From: an uncultured Schlesneria sp.
GTDB lineage: Bacteria; Planctomycetota; Planctomycetia; Planctomycetales; Planctomycetaceae
Assembly (NCBI GenBank): GCA_903840265.1
Contig: CAIMFH010000175.1
Coordinates: forward strand, 1-64,000
Direction of reading: 5' to 3'
DNA: 64,000 nt
The notes under the pieces were generated by a model that worked only from the letters and a program-made list of their open reading frames with translations, had not been told where the DNA came from and ran no database searches. The translations under genes and the position numbers were made by a program. This document shows, one piece after another, positions 51,740-61,891 of this stretch (position 1 is its first letter; every line of letters begins with the position of its first letter).

Positions 51740-52702
51740 ATGGACGATCTGCTGAAAATTCTGTTCATCATCGGCGTCGGCTTTGGCGTGCTGCTGACGA
51801 TCATCGTGCTGGCCGTCTTTGCCGCCTATTTCAAATTGTGGCTGCGAGCGTTTGTCACGCGAGCCCGTATCAACCCGTTCTCGTTGCTATTTATGTCGCT
51901 GCGGAAAATCAATCCGACCGCGATCGTCGACGCGAAGATCAATGCCGTTCAGGCGGGGCTCAAAGAAGTCACAACCGACCGCCTGGAATCACACTATCTG
52001 GCGGGTGGTAACATTCGCAACGTGGTTCGGGCGCTGATCATCACGCATCGCGCTCAGATCGACCTGGATTGGAACACTGCTGCCGCGATCGATCTAGCTG
52101 GACGTAACGTGCTGGAAGCGGTTCAAACCAGCGTGAATCCGCGAGTCATCGATTGTCCAGATCCGAAGTCGTTTGGTCGAGACACACTGGATGGCGTTGC
52201 CAAGAACGGCATCCAATTGAAGGCCCGCGCCCGCGTCACCGTTCGCACGAACCTGGCTCAACTGATCGGCGGGGCGACGGAAGACACCATCGTCGCTCGC
52301 GTGGGCGAAGGGATTGTGTCGGCGATCGGTTCCTGCGAAACGCACAACGAAGTGCTGGCCAATCCGATGCTGATTGCGAAGACCGTGCTGCAGAAGGGAC
52401 TGGATTCTCAGACAGCTTATGAAATCGTCTCGATCGACATCGCCGATATTGATGTCGGAGACAATATTGGGGCTCGTCTGCAGGCGGACCAGGCCGAAGC
52501 AGACATGCGAATCGCTCGAGCGAAGGCCGAAGAACGACGCGCTCGCGCTGTGGCTGCCGAGCAGGAAATGAAAGCACTGACGGTCGAGAATCAGGCCAAG
52601 GTCGTCCTGGCGGAAGCTCAGATTCCTCTCGCCATGGCCGACGCATTCCGTGGCGGATACCTGCGAGCCAAACCGCAACCCGGTACCAATGGCCACGCCT
52701 AA
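51740..52702 (+). CDS. floA: Flotillin-like protein FloA
   Basis: A 320-residue protein. The N-terminal membrane segment ([24 protein letters not shown]) is followed by the YqfA/FloA SPFH domain ([54 protein letters not shown]). An Ala/Glu-rich coiled coil ends it ([24 protein letters not shown]). FloA scaffolds membrane microdomains. ATG 51740 is preferred to the upstream TTG. The stop is followed by a separate hairpin at 52833-52856. Confidence 0.92.
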   Translation: MDDLLKILFIIGVGFGVLLTIIVLAVFAAYFKLWLRAFVTRARINPFSLLFMSLRKINPTAIVDAKINAVQAGLKEVTTDRLESHYLAGGNIRNVVRALIITHRAQIDLDWNTAAAIDLAGRNVLEAVQTSVNPRVIDCPDPKSFGRDTLDGVAKNGIQLKARARVTVRTNLAQLIGGATEDTIVARVGEGIVSAIGSCETHNEVLANPMLIAKTVLQKGLDSQTAYEIVSIDIADIDVGDNIGARLQADQAEADMRIARAKAEERRARAVAAEQEMKALTVENQAKVVLAEAQIPLAMADAFRGGYLRAKPQPGTNGHA

Positions 52703-52832
52703 ACCATCGTGCGAAACTCTGTCCAGATAAATCACGAGGCTTGGGTGCCACGATCTTGGAACACAGGTATCTACACTTCTTACCCCAGAGCAATCTAAAT
52801 GATCGTCGGTCGGTTTATTGTCCTCCGGCCCC

Positions 52833-52856
52833 TTGGGCCTCATAACAGAGGCCCAA
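52833..52856. terminator. Perfect 9-bp hairpin, 130 bp after floA
   Basis: TTGGGCCTC, loop ATAACA, GAGGCCCAA. The stem is perfect and GC-rich. It is followed by AAAA rather than a T run on the plus strand, so a rho-independent terminator would need the other strand. It may instead be a structural element between floA and the EamA gene. Confidence 0.45.
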
Positions 52857-52954
52857 AAATCCCAAAACAACCATCATCACGGGCGGCCCTTTAGCCTTAC
52901 GAAGTTGATCGAAATTCTCTGACGCCCGGCGTCGAATCGTAGTGTGTTGCACGT

Positions 52955-53836
52955 ATGCCGTACGTCTGGTTCGTTGTCGTCTGCTGCATCTGGGGGAGCA
53001 GCTTCGTCCTGATGAAGCGGGCGATGCTGGGACTGTCGCCGATCGAAATCGGTGCCTGGCGGGACTTCGGCGGAGCCTTGGTGCTGGCGCTGATGTTCCT
53101 GTTGGCAAGACGCAAGTTCGCTGTCCGTAAATCGGATTTCGTGCCCCTTTTGGGGGTGGCCATTCTGGGCTTTGCGTGGCCTCATTCCATTCAACCGGAA
53201 CTGGTCAGCCGAATTGGCGGCGCATTCGTCGGGATGACAGTTGGCATGACTCCGTTGCTCACGATCATGGCGTCGATCCCGATCCTGGGCGTATTCCCCA
53301 CGCCGCGACAGGTGTTTGGCGTCATTGGGGCACTCGTCTGCATGGCCATTCTGATGGAGGACGGATTGCGACATCATGTCGCGCTGTCGGATTTGCTGCT
53401 CGCGTTCAGTGTGCCGACGACCTATTCCATCGCCAACTGCTGGATCAGGCGAACGCTGCGTCATCTGCCGCCGTTGGAACTGACGATGTTGTGCCTCGGC
53501 ACCGCATCATGCGTTCTGCTTCCATTGTCGCTGCTGATCGATGACGGCCGGACATTCCATGCACCACACTGGCCGATCGCTGTCGCGGCGGTCGCAACGC
53601 TGGGGATCGCGGGGACAGGACTTGCGACTTTGCTGTTTAACAAGTTGGTTCAAGACCAGGGGCCACTGTTTGCGACGATGACGACGAACCTGGTTCCCGT
53701 CGGTGCGATCCTGTGGGGCTGGGCCGATGGCGAACGGATCACCGCCGTGCAATTGGCGGCACTCGTCGGAATCCTAGTGATGGTCGGCATCGTTCAGTTC
53801 GGCGCAGCACAACCGGTGACGACTCCACCCGAGTAA
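52955..53836 (+). CDS. EamA/DMT-family transporter
   Basis: A 293-residue protein with about ten membrane segments in two EamA halves. The first half begins MPYVWFVVVCCIWGSSFVLMKRAMLG and has IEIGAWRDFGGALVLALMFLL. The second contains LSDLLLAFSVPTTYSIANCW, TLGIAGTGLATLLFNKLVQD and NLVPVGAILWGWADGERITA. DMT transporters export small metabolites; the substrate is unknown. It appears complete. Confidence 0.9.
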   Translation: MPYVWFVVVCCIWGSSFVLMKRAMLGLSPIEIGAWRDFGGALVLALMFLLARRKFAVRKSDFVPLLGVAILGFAWPHSIQPELVSRIGGAFVGMTVGMTPLLTIMASIPILGVFPTPRQVFGVIGALVCMAILMEDGLRHHVALSDLLLAFSVPTTYSIANCWIRRTLRHLPPLELTMLCLGTASCVLLPLSLLIDDGRTFHAPHWPIAVAAVATLGIAGTGLATLLFNKLVQDQGPLFATMTTNLVPVGAILWGWADGERITAVQLAALVGILVMVGIVQFGAAQPVTTPPE

Positions 53837-53868
53837 GCCGAGCGTTCTACTCAGTTAAAAGAAGAGTA

Positions 53869-53949
53869 GACCACGAATCAGACGAATCTCCACGAATTAA
53901 AGCAGGCTACCACATTCCGATTCGTTTGAATTCGTGAGATTCGTGGTCA
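53869..53949. repeat. Inverted pair of CCACGAAT-type repeats
   Basis: Left arm 53869-53899 (ACCACGAATCAGACGAATCT...) and right arm 53917-53949 (...GAATTCGTGAGATTCGTGGT) pair with a few mismatches around a 17-bp loop. It lies in the short gap between the convergent EamA and acyltransferase genes, so it can end transcription from both sides. The words are related to, but distinct from, the CCACGGAT family. Confidence 0.75.
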
Positions 53950-53967
53950 GTTCTTCTTCTTCTTTAA

Positions 53968-55158
53968 TTAAGACGCAGCGACTGCTGGGGGTGGAGGAGC
54001 CGTTTCATATCGTTTGAGCATCGCGGCCCACCGGGCACTCGGCGCTTCGACCAGCACATACATCAACTGAGCCGCCAGCATACTGACCACCAGGGCCGAG
54101 AACAGGATCAACCGAGCCTGAATGGGGGTTGGTGAATCTTCATACCACCGCCAGCCGATGGCAGAGATCACATGGCAGATGGGAAAATGAATCAGGTACA
54201 AGCTGTACGAAATGCGGCCGAGATACTGCAGCGGCCACCAGTTCAGCCAGACATCCAGGCGTTGATAGTAGCCCGCCGTGAAGATCATCAACGCGGTCAA
54301 CAGGGCCACACTATTTTCGTATCGCCATTCGGCATCGAAGAATAGTTCGATCTCGGCAATCAGTACGACGACCCAGAAAGTCCATTTGGGCAACGTGCGA
54401 TCCAATGTCCACCAGACAAGCATTCCCAGGAAGAACATCCACAGGAAGTGAATGACCCAGTGATCGTTGCTGGCTATTTGTCGCCAGTGGAAGAGCGAGG
54501 CAAACGCCAATGGCGCGAAGGTCACCAGTAGGCCGGTTGCTGACGGCCGCGGTTTGGTCGCGTCGGGGCGAGGAAACAGTCGCTGTGCGATACTCCAGCC
54601 GAGGACAGCGACGATGTAGAACTGCATCTCGATGCACAACGTCCACAACCCGGCGCTCAATGCGTCATAGTCGAAGATATCCTGCAGGAATGTCATGTGC
54701 GCGAGGGTTCGCGATACGGAATGATGACCGTCGACGGCACTCGGCAGATCCCAGAAATACCGGCAGCTGTAATCGGTCAACATGGCGATGGCGATGGCTG
54801 CCCAATAGGCGGGGACCAGCCGGACCAGCCGTCTTCCCAGAAAGAGCAGTGTCTCTTTCCACGTCCCCCAAACATGACGAAGTGTGTAAGCGATCACAAA
54901 ACCGCTGATGACCAGCAGAATTTGAACCCCCCCCCGAGTGCGCAGCAAGGCGTCGTTGACCAGCCTGTTACTGATCGCTACGAAGGGTGCCGGTTCGTAC
55001 CACCAGATGTGAAAGATCATGATCGACACCGCGGCCAGCCCGCGCAGGCTGTCGACGAATGCGAATCGCGCAGGGGGCTTGGACGCAGTTTTGGCGGCTT
55101 TCGTCGCATCGACGTTGCTCGTCGACACCGCTGCGATCGGATCAGGCTCGACGCTCAT
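53968..55158 (-). CDS. Acyltransferase 3 (OafA/NodX type)
   Basis: A 396-residue membrane protein with about ten membrane segments. The opening FAFVDSLRGLAAVSIMIFHIWW carries the conserved histidine. VQILLVISGFVIAYTLRHVW, FLGRRLVRLVPAYWAAIAIAML, WTLCIEMQFYIVAVLGWSIA and YLGRISYSLYLIHFPICHVI are standard Acyl_transf_3 landmarks. It probably O-acylates an exported polysaccharide. The C-terminus is Pro/Ala-rich (PPPPAVAAS). ATG 55158 is preferred. Confidence 0.92.
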   Translation of the reverse strand: MSVEPDPIAAVSTSNVDATKAAKTASKPPARFAFVDSLRGLAAVSIMIFHIWWYEPAPFVAISNRLVNDALLRTRGGVQILLVISGFVIAYTLRHVWGTWKETLLFLGRRLVRLVPAYWAAIAIAMLTDYSCRYFWDLPSAVDGHHSVSRTLAHMTFLQDIFDYDALSAGLWTLCIEMQFYIVAVLGWSIAQRLFPRPDATKPRPSATGLLVTFAPLAFASLFHWRQIASNDHWVIHFLWMFFLGMLVWWTLDRTLPKWTFWVVVLIAEIELFFDAEWRYENSVALLTALMIFTAGYYQRLDVWLNWWPLQYLGRISYSLYLIHFPICHVISAIGWRWYEDSPTPIQARLILFSALVVSMLAAQLMYVLVEAPSARWAAMLKRYETAPPPPAVAAS

Positions 55159-55843
55159 CAACCAGTCTCAATTGTCTTCTAAACGAAGTACGACCTGGGG
55201 TCGTTGGGTGTATCACAAGTGGCAGTCGGGTACGGCACTTTAGTCTATCGACAGGGGCGACTTATGTCGCGGGTCCGAACGACAGTGAAGCCGCTGTTGA
55301 TGGGTTGCGCCCTTCATTCGGATTCCAAGTCAGAAAAAAGTTGTCATTGGTTCGTAAATTATTGAAGCAAAATGTGTTACATTGACACCTTGGTTTAAGG
55401 CGGCAATTCGCTCTGTTGACATCGCCGGCATCTCCGCAGGTTGCAGTGGTGTGGCAAAAACGATGGTGAGAGAGAGTTTTCGGTGTCCGCGCACTGAACA
55501 AAATCAAGTCGAGTCTTTGTTGTTTCTAACCGGCTTGTAATGCTGTAACGTTTGCGGTTCTGTTATTCAGTCCGTAGAACGGTAATGCTAGAAGGCGATT
55601 CGGTTTGGCTCGCGACTTGTGGTACGGAAACTCGGTCTCGACGCGCTCGGTTTATGCGCTGAATCGCGAACTCACGGTGGTTTATGACGAACCCGGGTGG
55701 TTGGAAGTGAAGGCGATACTTGTGCGTCAGTCGACGAATCTCCAAGCCAGCCAGATATCTCGCCTGAATGATCGCTTCTTCGCTTCGCGCCGATCGCGTT
55801 GTCGCGATTGCTGCTGCCACTGCTAACGAGTGAACTTTCTACT
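55159..55843. other. Long intergenic region upstream of the NuoL-like gene
   Basis: About 685 bp. A small hairpin ACGACC-TGG-GGTCGT occurs at 55190-55204. Frames in the right half (for example 55605-55826) are Arg/Cys/Ser-rich and not convincing as genes. It must hold the promoters of the acyltransferase gene (leftwards) and the NuoL-like pair (rightwards). Confidence 0.5.
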
Positions 55844-57229
55844 ATGCCCACTGCTGCTCAATTGATGGCCTGGCTTGGTGAGGCTGTCATCATTTGTCCT
55901 GTGGCGCTGCTTTGCGCGTTGGGGATCCCCTCGCTGCTTAGTCGTCGCCTGGCCGAAACGACCATCAATCGGTTCCTGCAGTCGGCAATGGTCATTGGCC
56001 TGGCCGCATCGACATTGATGCTCTGCATGATGCTGCCAATGACGAATCCTCACGTCGCTGTCGAACTGGGGAATTGGGTCAGCATTCCGGGGTACGAATT
56101 CCATCTCAAACTGATCTTTGATCGACTGTCCGTCCCGTTCGTGATGTTGTCGTACATTTTGTGCGGGACGATTTTCGCTTTTGCCAGCCGTTACATGCAT
56201 CGCGAACCGGGCTACAACCGGTTCTTCACGCTGAACGCCGTGTTCCTGCTGGGTATGGTCACCACGTCGCTGGCGGGAACGATCGAAACGCTGTTTGCGG
56301 GGTGGGAACTGGTCGGCCTTTCCTCGGCACTGCTGGTCGCCTTCTTTCACGAACGTCCTGCCCCTGTTCGCAACGGTCTGCGAGTCTGGTGCGTCTACCG
56401 AGTTTCCGATGCTGCCTTGTTGATTGCCGCGCTGACGCTGCATCACTTTGGTCACAGCGACTTCGAAAAAGTGCTGGGCATCGAATCGTGGCCGGGCGGC
56501 CGGGCGACGGTCAGCGAGTACGAAGCTTTGGTTGTGGGTTTGTTGTTATTGCTGGCCGCAGCGGGTAAATCGGCATTGATTCCATTCTCGGGTTGGTTGC
56601 CGCGAGCGATGGAGGGGCCCACCCCTTCCAGCGCCGTATTCTACGGGGCACTCTCCGTTCATCTGGGGGCCTTCCTATTGTTGCGTGTCAGCCCGATGCT
56701 TGAGAAATCGCTGACCTTGCGGATCATCATCGTCTGCCTGGGACTATTGACCGCGATCTATGCCGCCATCGTGGGGAGGGCGCAAACCGACATTAAGTCG
56801 GCGATTTGCTTTGCCTCGCTTACTCAGGTGGCGATTATCGTCGCAGAAATTGGGTTCGGCCTGCGCTTCCTGCCGCTGGTTCATATCCTGGGAAACGGTT
56901 GCCTGCGAACCCTGCAGTTCGTGCGAGCCCCCACGTTGCTGCAGGATTATCGGCAGCTTGAGAATGCCATCGGCGACCGCTTACCACGCCTGTCTGGCTT
57001 CTGGGACTCCATTCTGCCCTACGGCGTGCGCGTCTGGTTGTATCGCTTTGCGATCGAACGCGGCTACCTGGACGTAGTAATCGACAACTACATCGTCGAC
57101 CCCTTTGTCGCCGTCTTCCGATGGTGCGATGGGATGGAACGACGCTGGACCGACTATCTCTCTGGAGGAAGATCTCGTGAATCGGATCAAGTGACGGGGT
57201 CACACGGTTCGCTGGAAGAATTTTTATGA
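55844..57229 (+). CDS. NuoL/MrpA-like proton-conducting membrane protein
   Basis: A 461-residue protein with about twelve membrane segments, of the complex I antiporter-like family. The TM5 motif [21 protein letters not shown] holds the Glu (WE). TM7 has the Lys in [30 protein letters not shown]. The later REDQ-like K/D ([16 protein letters not shown]) is also present. The end is shorter than NuoL (about 610). The residues HAATMV of NuoL TM8 are changed to YGALSVHLG. It overlaps the NuoM-like gene by four bases. No other nuo genes are in the window. It may form a small ion-translocating complex with the next protein. Confidence 0.85.
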   Translation: MPTAAQLMAWLGEAVIICPVALLCALGIPSLLSRRLAETTINRFLQSAMVIGLAASTLMLCMMLPMTNPHVAVELGNWVSIPGYEFHLKLIFDRLSVPFVMLSYILCGTIFAFASRYMHREPGYNRFFTLNAVFLLGMVTTSLAGTIETLFAGWELVGLSSALLVAFFHERPAPVRNGLRVWCVYRVSDAALLIAALTLHHFGHSDFEKVLGIESWPGGRATVSEYEALVVGLLLLLAAAGKSALIPFSGWLPRAMEGPTPSSAVFYGALSVHLGAFLLLRVSPMLEKSLTLRIIIVCLGLLTAIYAAIVGRAQTDIKSAICFASLTQVAIIVAEIGFGLRFLPLVHILGNGCLRTLQFVRAPTLLQDYRQLENAIGDRLPRLSGFWDSILPYGVRVWLYRFAIERGYLDVVIDNYIVDPFVAVFRWCDGMERRWTDYLSGGRSRESDQVTGSHGSLEEFL

Positions 57230-58689
57230 AAGACTTTCATCTGCCGTGGCTGGAACTCGCGATCCTGTTCTGCCTTGTCGGCGGTGCGTGGGTCGGACGG
57301 CTGCGCAATCCTCATGTTGCTCGCAGGTGGGCACTGCTTTTCTCGGGCTTGGCCTTGGTCGCCACGACCGGTGCGTGGCTCGACTTCGACTACCTGGATG
57401 CGCAGCAGGCCGATGATACTTTTCACCTGCTGTCACATCTGGCCGGGCGTGAACTGCTGGTCATGGACGAATTGAGTGCGCCGCTCCTGCCACTGGCCGC
57501 GCTGCTGTTCTTTCTCGTTCCCTTGGCAACCCTGCAGACCAAAGTCCGCCGCTTTTCGTTCGCTTGGAATCTGGTCTCCGAAGCCCTGATCCTGGCGCTC
57601 TTCAGTTGTCAGGAACAGTGGGGCATCATCGTGTTCCTGGCCGTCGGGACGATCCCCCCGTACCTGGAACTTCGCGAACGTGGCAAGCCGACGCACGTTT
57701 ATATTATCCACATGGCGTTATTCATCCTGCTGCTTGTCGTGGGTTGGACATTCGCCGAAATCGAGGGTGGCAGCGGTCGCGTGCATTCCTTGTGGGTTAT
57801 CATTCCGCTGCTGGGTGCAATCCTGGTTCGCAGTGGGATTGCCCCTTTTCATTGCTGGATGACGGACCTGTTCGAACACGCGTCATTCGGCACGGCCCTG
57901 TTGTTCGTCATGCCGATTTCGGGGGCTTATGCTGCCGTGCGTCTGGTCTTGCCGATTGCTCCAGACTGGGTGCTGAGCAGCATCGGATTGGCATCGTTGT
58001 TCACTGCTGTCTATGCCTCGGGGATGGCGCTTGTTCAAACCGAAGCGCGCCGGTTTTTTTGCTACCTGTTTCTCAGTCACTCCGCCTTGGTGCTGGTGGG
58101 ACTGGAAGTCGGTCCGGTGAATCCCCTGGCGCTCACGGGAGCTCTTTGTGTCTGGTTGTCGGTTGGCATGGCATTGGGTGGCTTCGGGTTGACGCTACGT
58201 GCGCTGGAAGCGCGTCGCGGTCGATTATCGCTGACCCACTTTCACGGTCTGTACGAGCATACTCCGGAACTGGCAATTTGCTTCCTCCTGACGGGGTTGG
58301 CAAGCGTTGGGTTTCCCGGAACGGTCGGGTTTGTCGGGACCGAGTTGTTGATTGACGGTGCGGTCGAAGCATATCCGTATATCGGCGTGGCGGTCGTGAT
58401 TGCCGGGGCCTTGAATGGGGTGGCCCTGATCAAAACCTACTTCATCCTGTTCACAGGAACTCGCTATACGTCAGCAGTTTCGCTGCGAATCCGGACTCGT
58501 GAAAGATTTGCCGTGCTCTTGTTGGCGTCGTTGATTCTGATCGGCGGCATTTACCCTCAGCCAGGAGTTCACTCCCGTAACGAAGCCGCCAAGGCCTTGC
58601 TCAAAACACGCGAAGCCTTGGCACCAAGCCCGACATTCCCCTCGCCGCACCATGTGGAAGAACACCACACGCCTGAGCACGGCGGCTGA
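57226..58689 (+). CDS. NuoM-like membrane protein
   Basis: A 487-residue protein with about fourteen membrane segments. Homology to NuoM/NuoN-type subunits shows in [36 protein letters not shown]-like sequence (here the TM7 lysine is Arg in [12 protein letters not shown]) and in [36 protein letters not shown]-type sequence, the usual GLP-GFVGE ending. The Glu of the TM5 WE motif is missing ([15 protein letters not shown]). It starts within the stop of the NuoL-like gene. The C-terminus is His-rich ([13 protein letters not shown]). Possible proton-pumping partner of the preceding protein. Confidence 0.82.
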   Translation: MKDFHLPWLELAILFCLVGGAWVGRLRNPHVARRWALLFSGLALVATTGAWLDFDYLDAQQADDTFHLLSHLAGRELLVMDELSAPLLPLAALLFFLVPLATLQTKVRRFSFAWNLVSEALILALFSCQEQWGIIVFLAVGTIPPYLELRERGKPTHVYIIHMALFILLLVVGWTFAEIEGGSGRVHSLWVIIPLLGAILVRSGIAPFHCWMTDLFEHASFGTALLFVMPISGAYAAVRLVLPIAPDWVLSSIGLASLFTAVYASGMALVQTEARRFFCYLFLSHSALVLVGLEVGPVNPLALTGALCVWLSVGMALGGFGLTLRALEARRGRLSLTHFHGLYEHTPELAICFLLTGLASVGFPGTVGFVGTELLIDGAVEAYPYIGVAVVIAGALNGVALIKTYFILFTGTRYTSAVSLRIRTRERFAVLLLASLILIGGIYPQPGVHSRNEAAKALLKTREALAPSPTFPSPHHVEEHHTPEHGG

Positions 58690-58856
58690 TATCAGAAATC
58701 CTTTGGCGACTTCTCACGATTTCTCATCACGAGAAACCGAGGGCTGCATGGACGAAATGTCCCTCCGTTCTGATACTGTCTCCTCATTCGCTACCTGCGG
58801 ATTCAACGAGATGCGAGCGCATCCCACTTCACTGTGGCGTCCCGCGAGCAGAAAAC

Positions 58857-58905
58857 CGCTTAGTCTAACCCATGTTTCAACGCGACACTGAAGTGCTGCC
58901 GCACT
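58857..58905. repeat. Dispersed repeat, copy 2 (partner at 1-50)
   Basis: CGCTTAGTCTAACCCATGTT and the following bases match the first bases of the window nearly exactly. Here it lies about 25 bp before the sulfatase-SGNH start codon, close enough to affect its expression. Confidence 0.75.
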
Positions 58906-58929
58906 GGCAACTCAGAGGAGATTCGGTTC

Positions 58930-61872
58930 ATGACAGGTTCCCTTTTGAAGTGGGCGCAGATTGTTGCCGTCGTCGCGATGATTGGTGCAGCAACGTATGG
59001 TCGTCCTGCCTGTGCTGCCGAAACGAAACCGAACGTTGTTTTGATTGTTGTCGACGATCTAGGGTGGGCCGATCTCGGCTGCTATGGCAGCAAGTTTCAC
59101 AAGACTCCGAACCTCGATCGCCTGGCGGCAGAGGGGATGAGATTCGAGCAAGCCTATGCCGCGTGCCCGGTCTGTTCGCCGACCAGGGCCGCAATTCTGA
59201 CCGGTCGATATCCGCAGCGGATGAACATCACCACGTGGTTGCCTGGTCATCCAGACAGCCCCGCGCATCGACTCAAGCAACCAGTCGTCTCGCTGCAACT
59301 CCCCGCCTCGGAAACGACGATTGCCGAGTCGCTGAAAGCAACCGGTTACGCGACGGCTTCGATTGGCAAGTGGCACTTGGGAGGGAAGGGCTCGGCCCCG
59401 ACAGATCATGGCTTTGACATCAATATCGCTGGCGACCACACCGGACAGCCGTACAGCTATTTCGCTCCGTACTCGAACAAGGACGGCAAGACGATTCCCG
59501 GCCTCGAACAGGCCCCCGAAGGCGAATACTTGACGGATCGTTTGGCGGCCGAAGCTGAGAAGTTTATCGATGCTCACCAGCAGCAGCCGTTCTTTCTGTA
59601 CCTGCCGAACTATGCTGTCCATACGCCGCTGAAGGCAAAGCAAGAGACCATTGCCAAGCATGGGCCGATGCCAGCACAGGCCAACGGTTCGCAGATCAAT
59701 CCGATTTATGCCGCGATGATGGAGAGTATGGACGAAGGGGTTGGGCGAGTTCTGAAGAAACTCGATGACCTGAAGCTTAGCGAGCGAACATTGATCATCT
59801 TCACGTCGGATAACGGTGGCCTCAGCAACGGTAACGGTCAGATCATTCCGCCGACATCGAATGCCCCTTTGCGTGACGGCAAGAGTCATCTCTATGAAGG
59901 CGGGATTCGAGTTCCACTGATCGTGAAGTGGCCTGGAATCGTGAAAGCGGGCTCAATCAATCGTGACGTGGTTTCCAGCATCGACCTCTATCCGACGGTC
60001 ATGGCGGCCTGTGCCCAGCAGACAACGGGCGAGATCGACGGGTTGAATCTGCGTCCGGTGTTGGATGGGACCGATAGCTTGAAACGTGATGCGATCTACT
60101 GGCACTTTCCTCACTACAACGGTAACGCCGGGGCCAAGCCGGGAGCTGCCGTTCGCGCGGGAGATTGGAAGCTGATCGAGTTCTACGAGACGGGCCGCCA
60201 GGAACTGTTCAACATCGCGAAAGACGTGCGCGAGTCCAATAACCTGATCGAGCAAAACGCGGACATCGCCAAGGGACTGCATGCCAAGTTAGTCGCCTGG
60301 CGTGAGTCCGTCGGTGCCAAGCTGCCGACGCCGAATCCCGATTACGCGCCCAACCTGCAAAAGGAAAACGGTGTCGTCTCGATGCATTCGAGTACCGCGG
60401 ACGTGAACGGCATCACGCTGCGGTACGAACCGTTGCCGAATAAAGATACGCTAGGTTTCTGGGTCCGCCAGGAAGACTGGGCCAGCTTTGAATTCACGTT
60501 GAAGCAACCGGGCAAGTATCACCTGGTACCGCATGTGGGTTGTGGCACGGCAGGAGGAAGTCTTGTTCACTTCGAAGTCGCTGGCCAGACCTTCCCGCTG
60601 ACGGTTCCCGGTACTGGCGGCTTCCAGAACTTCGTGCCACAGGATCTGGGGGTCGTCACGTTCGACAAGCCGGGCCGATACACCTTGACGATCAAGCCCC
60701 AGAAGAAAGAGGGGGTCGCCGTCATGGACGTGCGACTCGTGGTGCTGAAGCCTGTTGATATCGCCGCTCGCGACATGTTGCCTGATCTGCATCTCCTGGA
60801 GCCATTCTGGCGATCAACGACCGTTCATCGCGAGAGTGTGCTTTGTGTCAAAGAATCCGTTGATGCTCCCGCCGATGGAAAGCTGTTGTTTCCGGCAACC
60901 AAGATCGTCGCCGTGCACTCCGCCGATCGACGGACTCAATTCCAGCAAGGGATGGATTTCAATCTCAGTCGCGACGGAACCCGATTGCTGCTGACCGAGA
61001 AGTCGCGGATTCCGTCGCTGCAGACATCGGACTTGTTTCCGCCCAAGGGAAAGTTGCCGCAGTGGAAGGGCGATGCCAGCCCTGGCCCGCAGTCGTTGCC
61101 ACATAAAGTCGGCGATCCCGAGACGTTCATTCTGTTCAACAACGGTCACTGGTTCCATGATCAGCAGATCGAAGTGACGTACGAGCGCGCTGCCGACGCC
61201 TGGCCAGGCGAGGTGCCTCAGTTCGATCCCGCCAAGCTGCCCAAGACAATCGCTCGCTTGAAAGCCAAGCAAAAACTGACCATCGGTGTCAGCGGCGACA
61301 GCATCACCTATGGCCTGAATGCGTCGGGCCTGGTAGGCGTTTCGCCGTTCATGCCGATGTATCCCGATCTGGTCGCGGCCCAATTGCGATCGACGTATGG
61401 CGGCGAGATCGCTCTGTTCAATCGCGCTGTGGGAGGTTGGGGAGTGCCGAATGGATTGGCGGATCTGGACCAGTTGCTCTCTCATGAACCCGATCTGATC
61501 ATCATTGCCTACGGCATGAACGACGTGGGTGGCAGAAATCCCGACGCCTACAAGAATGGAGTCCAGCAGTTGATCACCCGGAGCAGAGCGAAACGGCCAG
61601 AAGCGGAAATCATCCTGGTGGCGACGATGTTGGGCAACGATCAGTGGCAGGCGACACCGCGTGAGATGTTTCCCAAATATCGCGATGCGTTGGCGTCGCT
61701 CTGCGGAGACGGGATTGTTCTGTCCGACATGACTGCGATTTGGACCGAGATGCTGAAGCGAAAACGTGATTGTGATTTAACCGGCAACGGCGTCAATCAC
61801 CCTAGCGACTTCGGCCATCGAGTTTATGCGTCGGCAGTCTTGTCATTGTTGATTCCACCGAGTGGCAATTGA
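58930..61872 (+). CDS. Sulfatase fused to an SGNH/GDSL hydrolase
   Basis: A 980-residue exported protein. A signal peptide (about residues 1-30) leads into a type I sulfatase: KPNVVLIVVDDLGWADLGCYG, then C82 in CPVCSPTRAAILTGRYP (C-x-P-x-R), and TSDNGGLSNGN. It ends near residue 470. Next is a beta-sandwich module (about 480-605; YHLVPHVGCGTAGGSLVHFE, RYTLTIKPQKKEGVAVMDVR). From about 780 is an SGNH hydrolase: GVSGDSITYG (block I, Ser), RAVGGWGVPNG (II), AYGMNDVG (III), and NHPSDFGHRVY (V, Asp-His). So it may remove both sulfate and ester groups from one glycan. The sulfatase Cys needs conversion to formylglycine by an enzyme not identified here. Confidence 0.9.
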   Translation: MTGSLLKWAQIVAVVAMIGAATYGRPACAAETKPNVVLIVVDDLGWADLGCYGSKFHKTPNLDRLAAEGMRFEQAYAACPVCSPTRAAILTGRYPQRMNITTWLPGHPDSPAHRLKQPVVSLQLPASETTIAESLKATGYATASIGKWHLGGKGSAPTDHGFDINIAGDHTGQPYSYFAPYSNKDGKTIPGLEQAPEGEYLTDRLAAEAEKFIDAHQQQPFFLYLPNYAVHTPLKAKQETIAKHGPMPAQANGSQINPIYAAMMESMDEGVGRVLKKLDDLKLSERTLIIFTSDNGGLSNGNGQIIPPTSNAPLRDGKSHLYEGGIRVPLIVKWPGIVKAGSINRDVVSSIDLYPTVMAACAQQTTGEIDGLNLRPVLDGTDSLKRDAIYWHFPHYNGNAGAKPGAAVRAGDWKLIEFYETGRQELFNIAKDVRESNNLIEQNADIAKGLHAKLVAWRESVGAKLPTPNPDYAPNLQKENGVVSMHSSTADVNGITLRYEPLPNKDTLGFWVRQEDWASFEFTLKQPGKYHLVPHVGCGTAGGSLVHFEVAGQTFPLTVPGTGGFQNFVPQDLGVVTFDKPGRYTLTIKPQKKEGVAVMDVRLVVLKPVDIAARDMLPDLHLLEPFWRSTTVHRESVLCVKESVDAPADGKLLFPATKIVAVHSADRRTQFQQGMDFNLSRDGTRLLLTEKSRIPSLQTSDLFPPKGKLPQWKGDASPGPQSLPHKVGDPETFILFNNGHWFHDQQIEVTYERAADAWPGEVPQFDPAKLPKTIARLKAKQKLTIGVSGDSITYGLNASGLVGVSPFMPMYPDLVAAQLRSTYGGEIALFNRAVGGWGVPNGLADLDQLLSHEPDLIIIAYGMNDVGGRNPDAYKNGVQQLITRSRAKRPEAEIILVATMLGNDQWQATPREMFPKYRDALASLCGDGIVLSDMTAIWTEMLKRKRDCDLTGNGVNHPSDFGHRVYASAVLSLLIPPSGN

Positions 61873-61891
61873 GCACGGAGTGCCGTCTGCT

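Noticed and set aside
55844-58689. DabAB-type bicarbonate pump
   Set aside because: The partner DabA (DUF2309) is not in the window; the second gene is NuoM-like instead.
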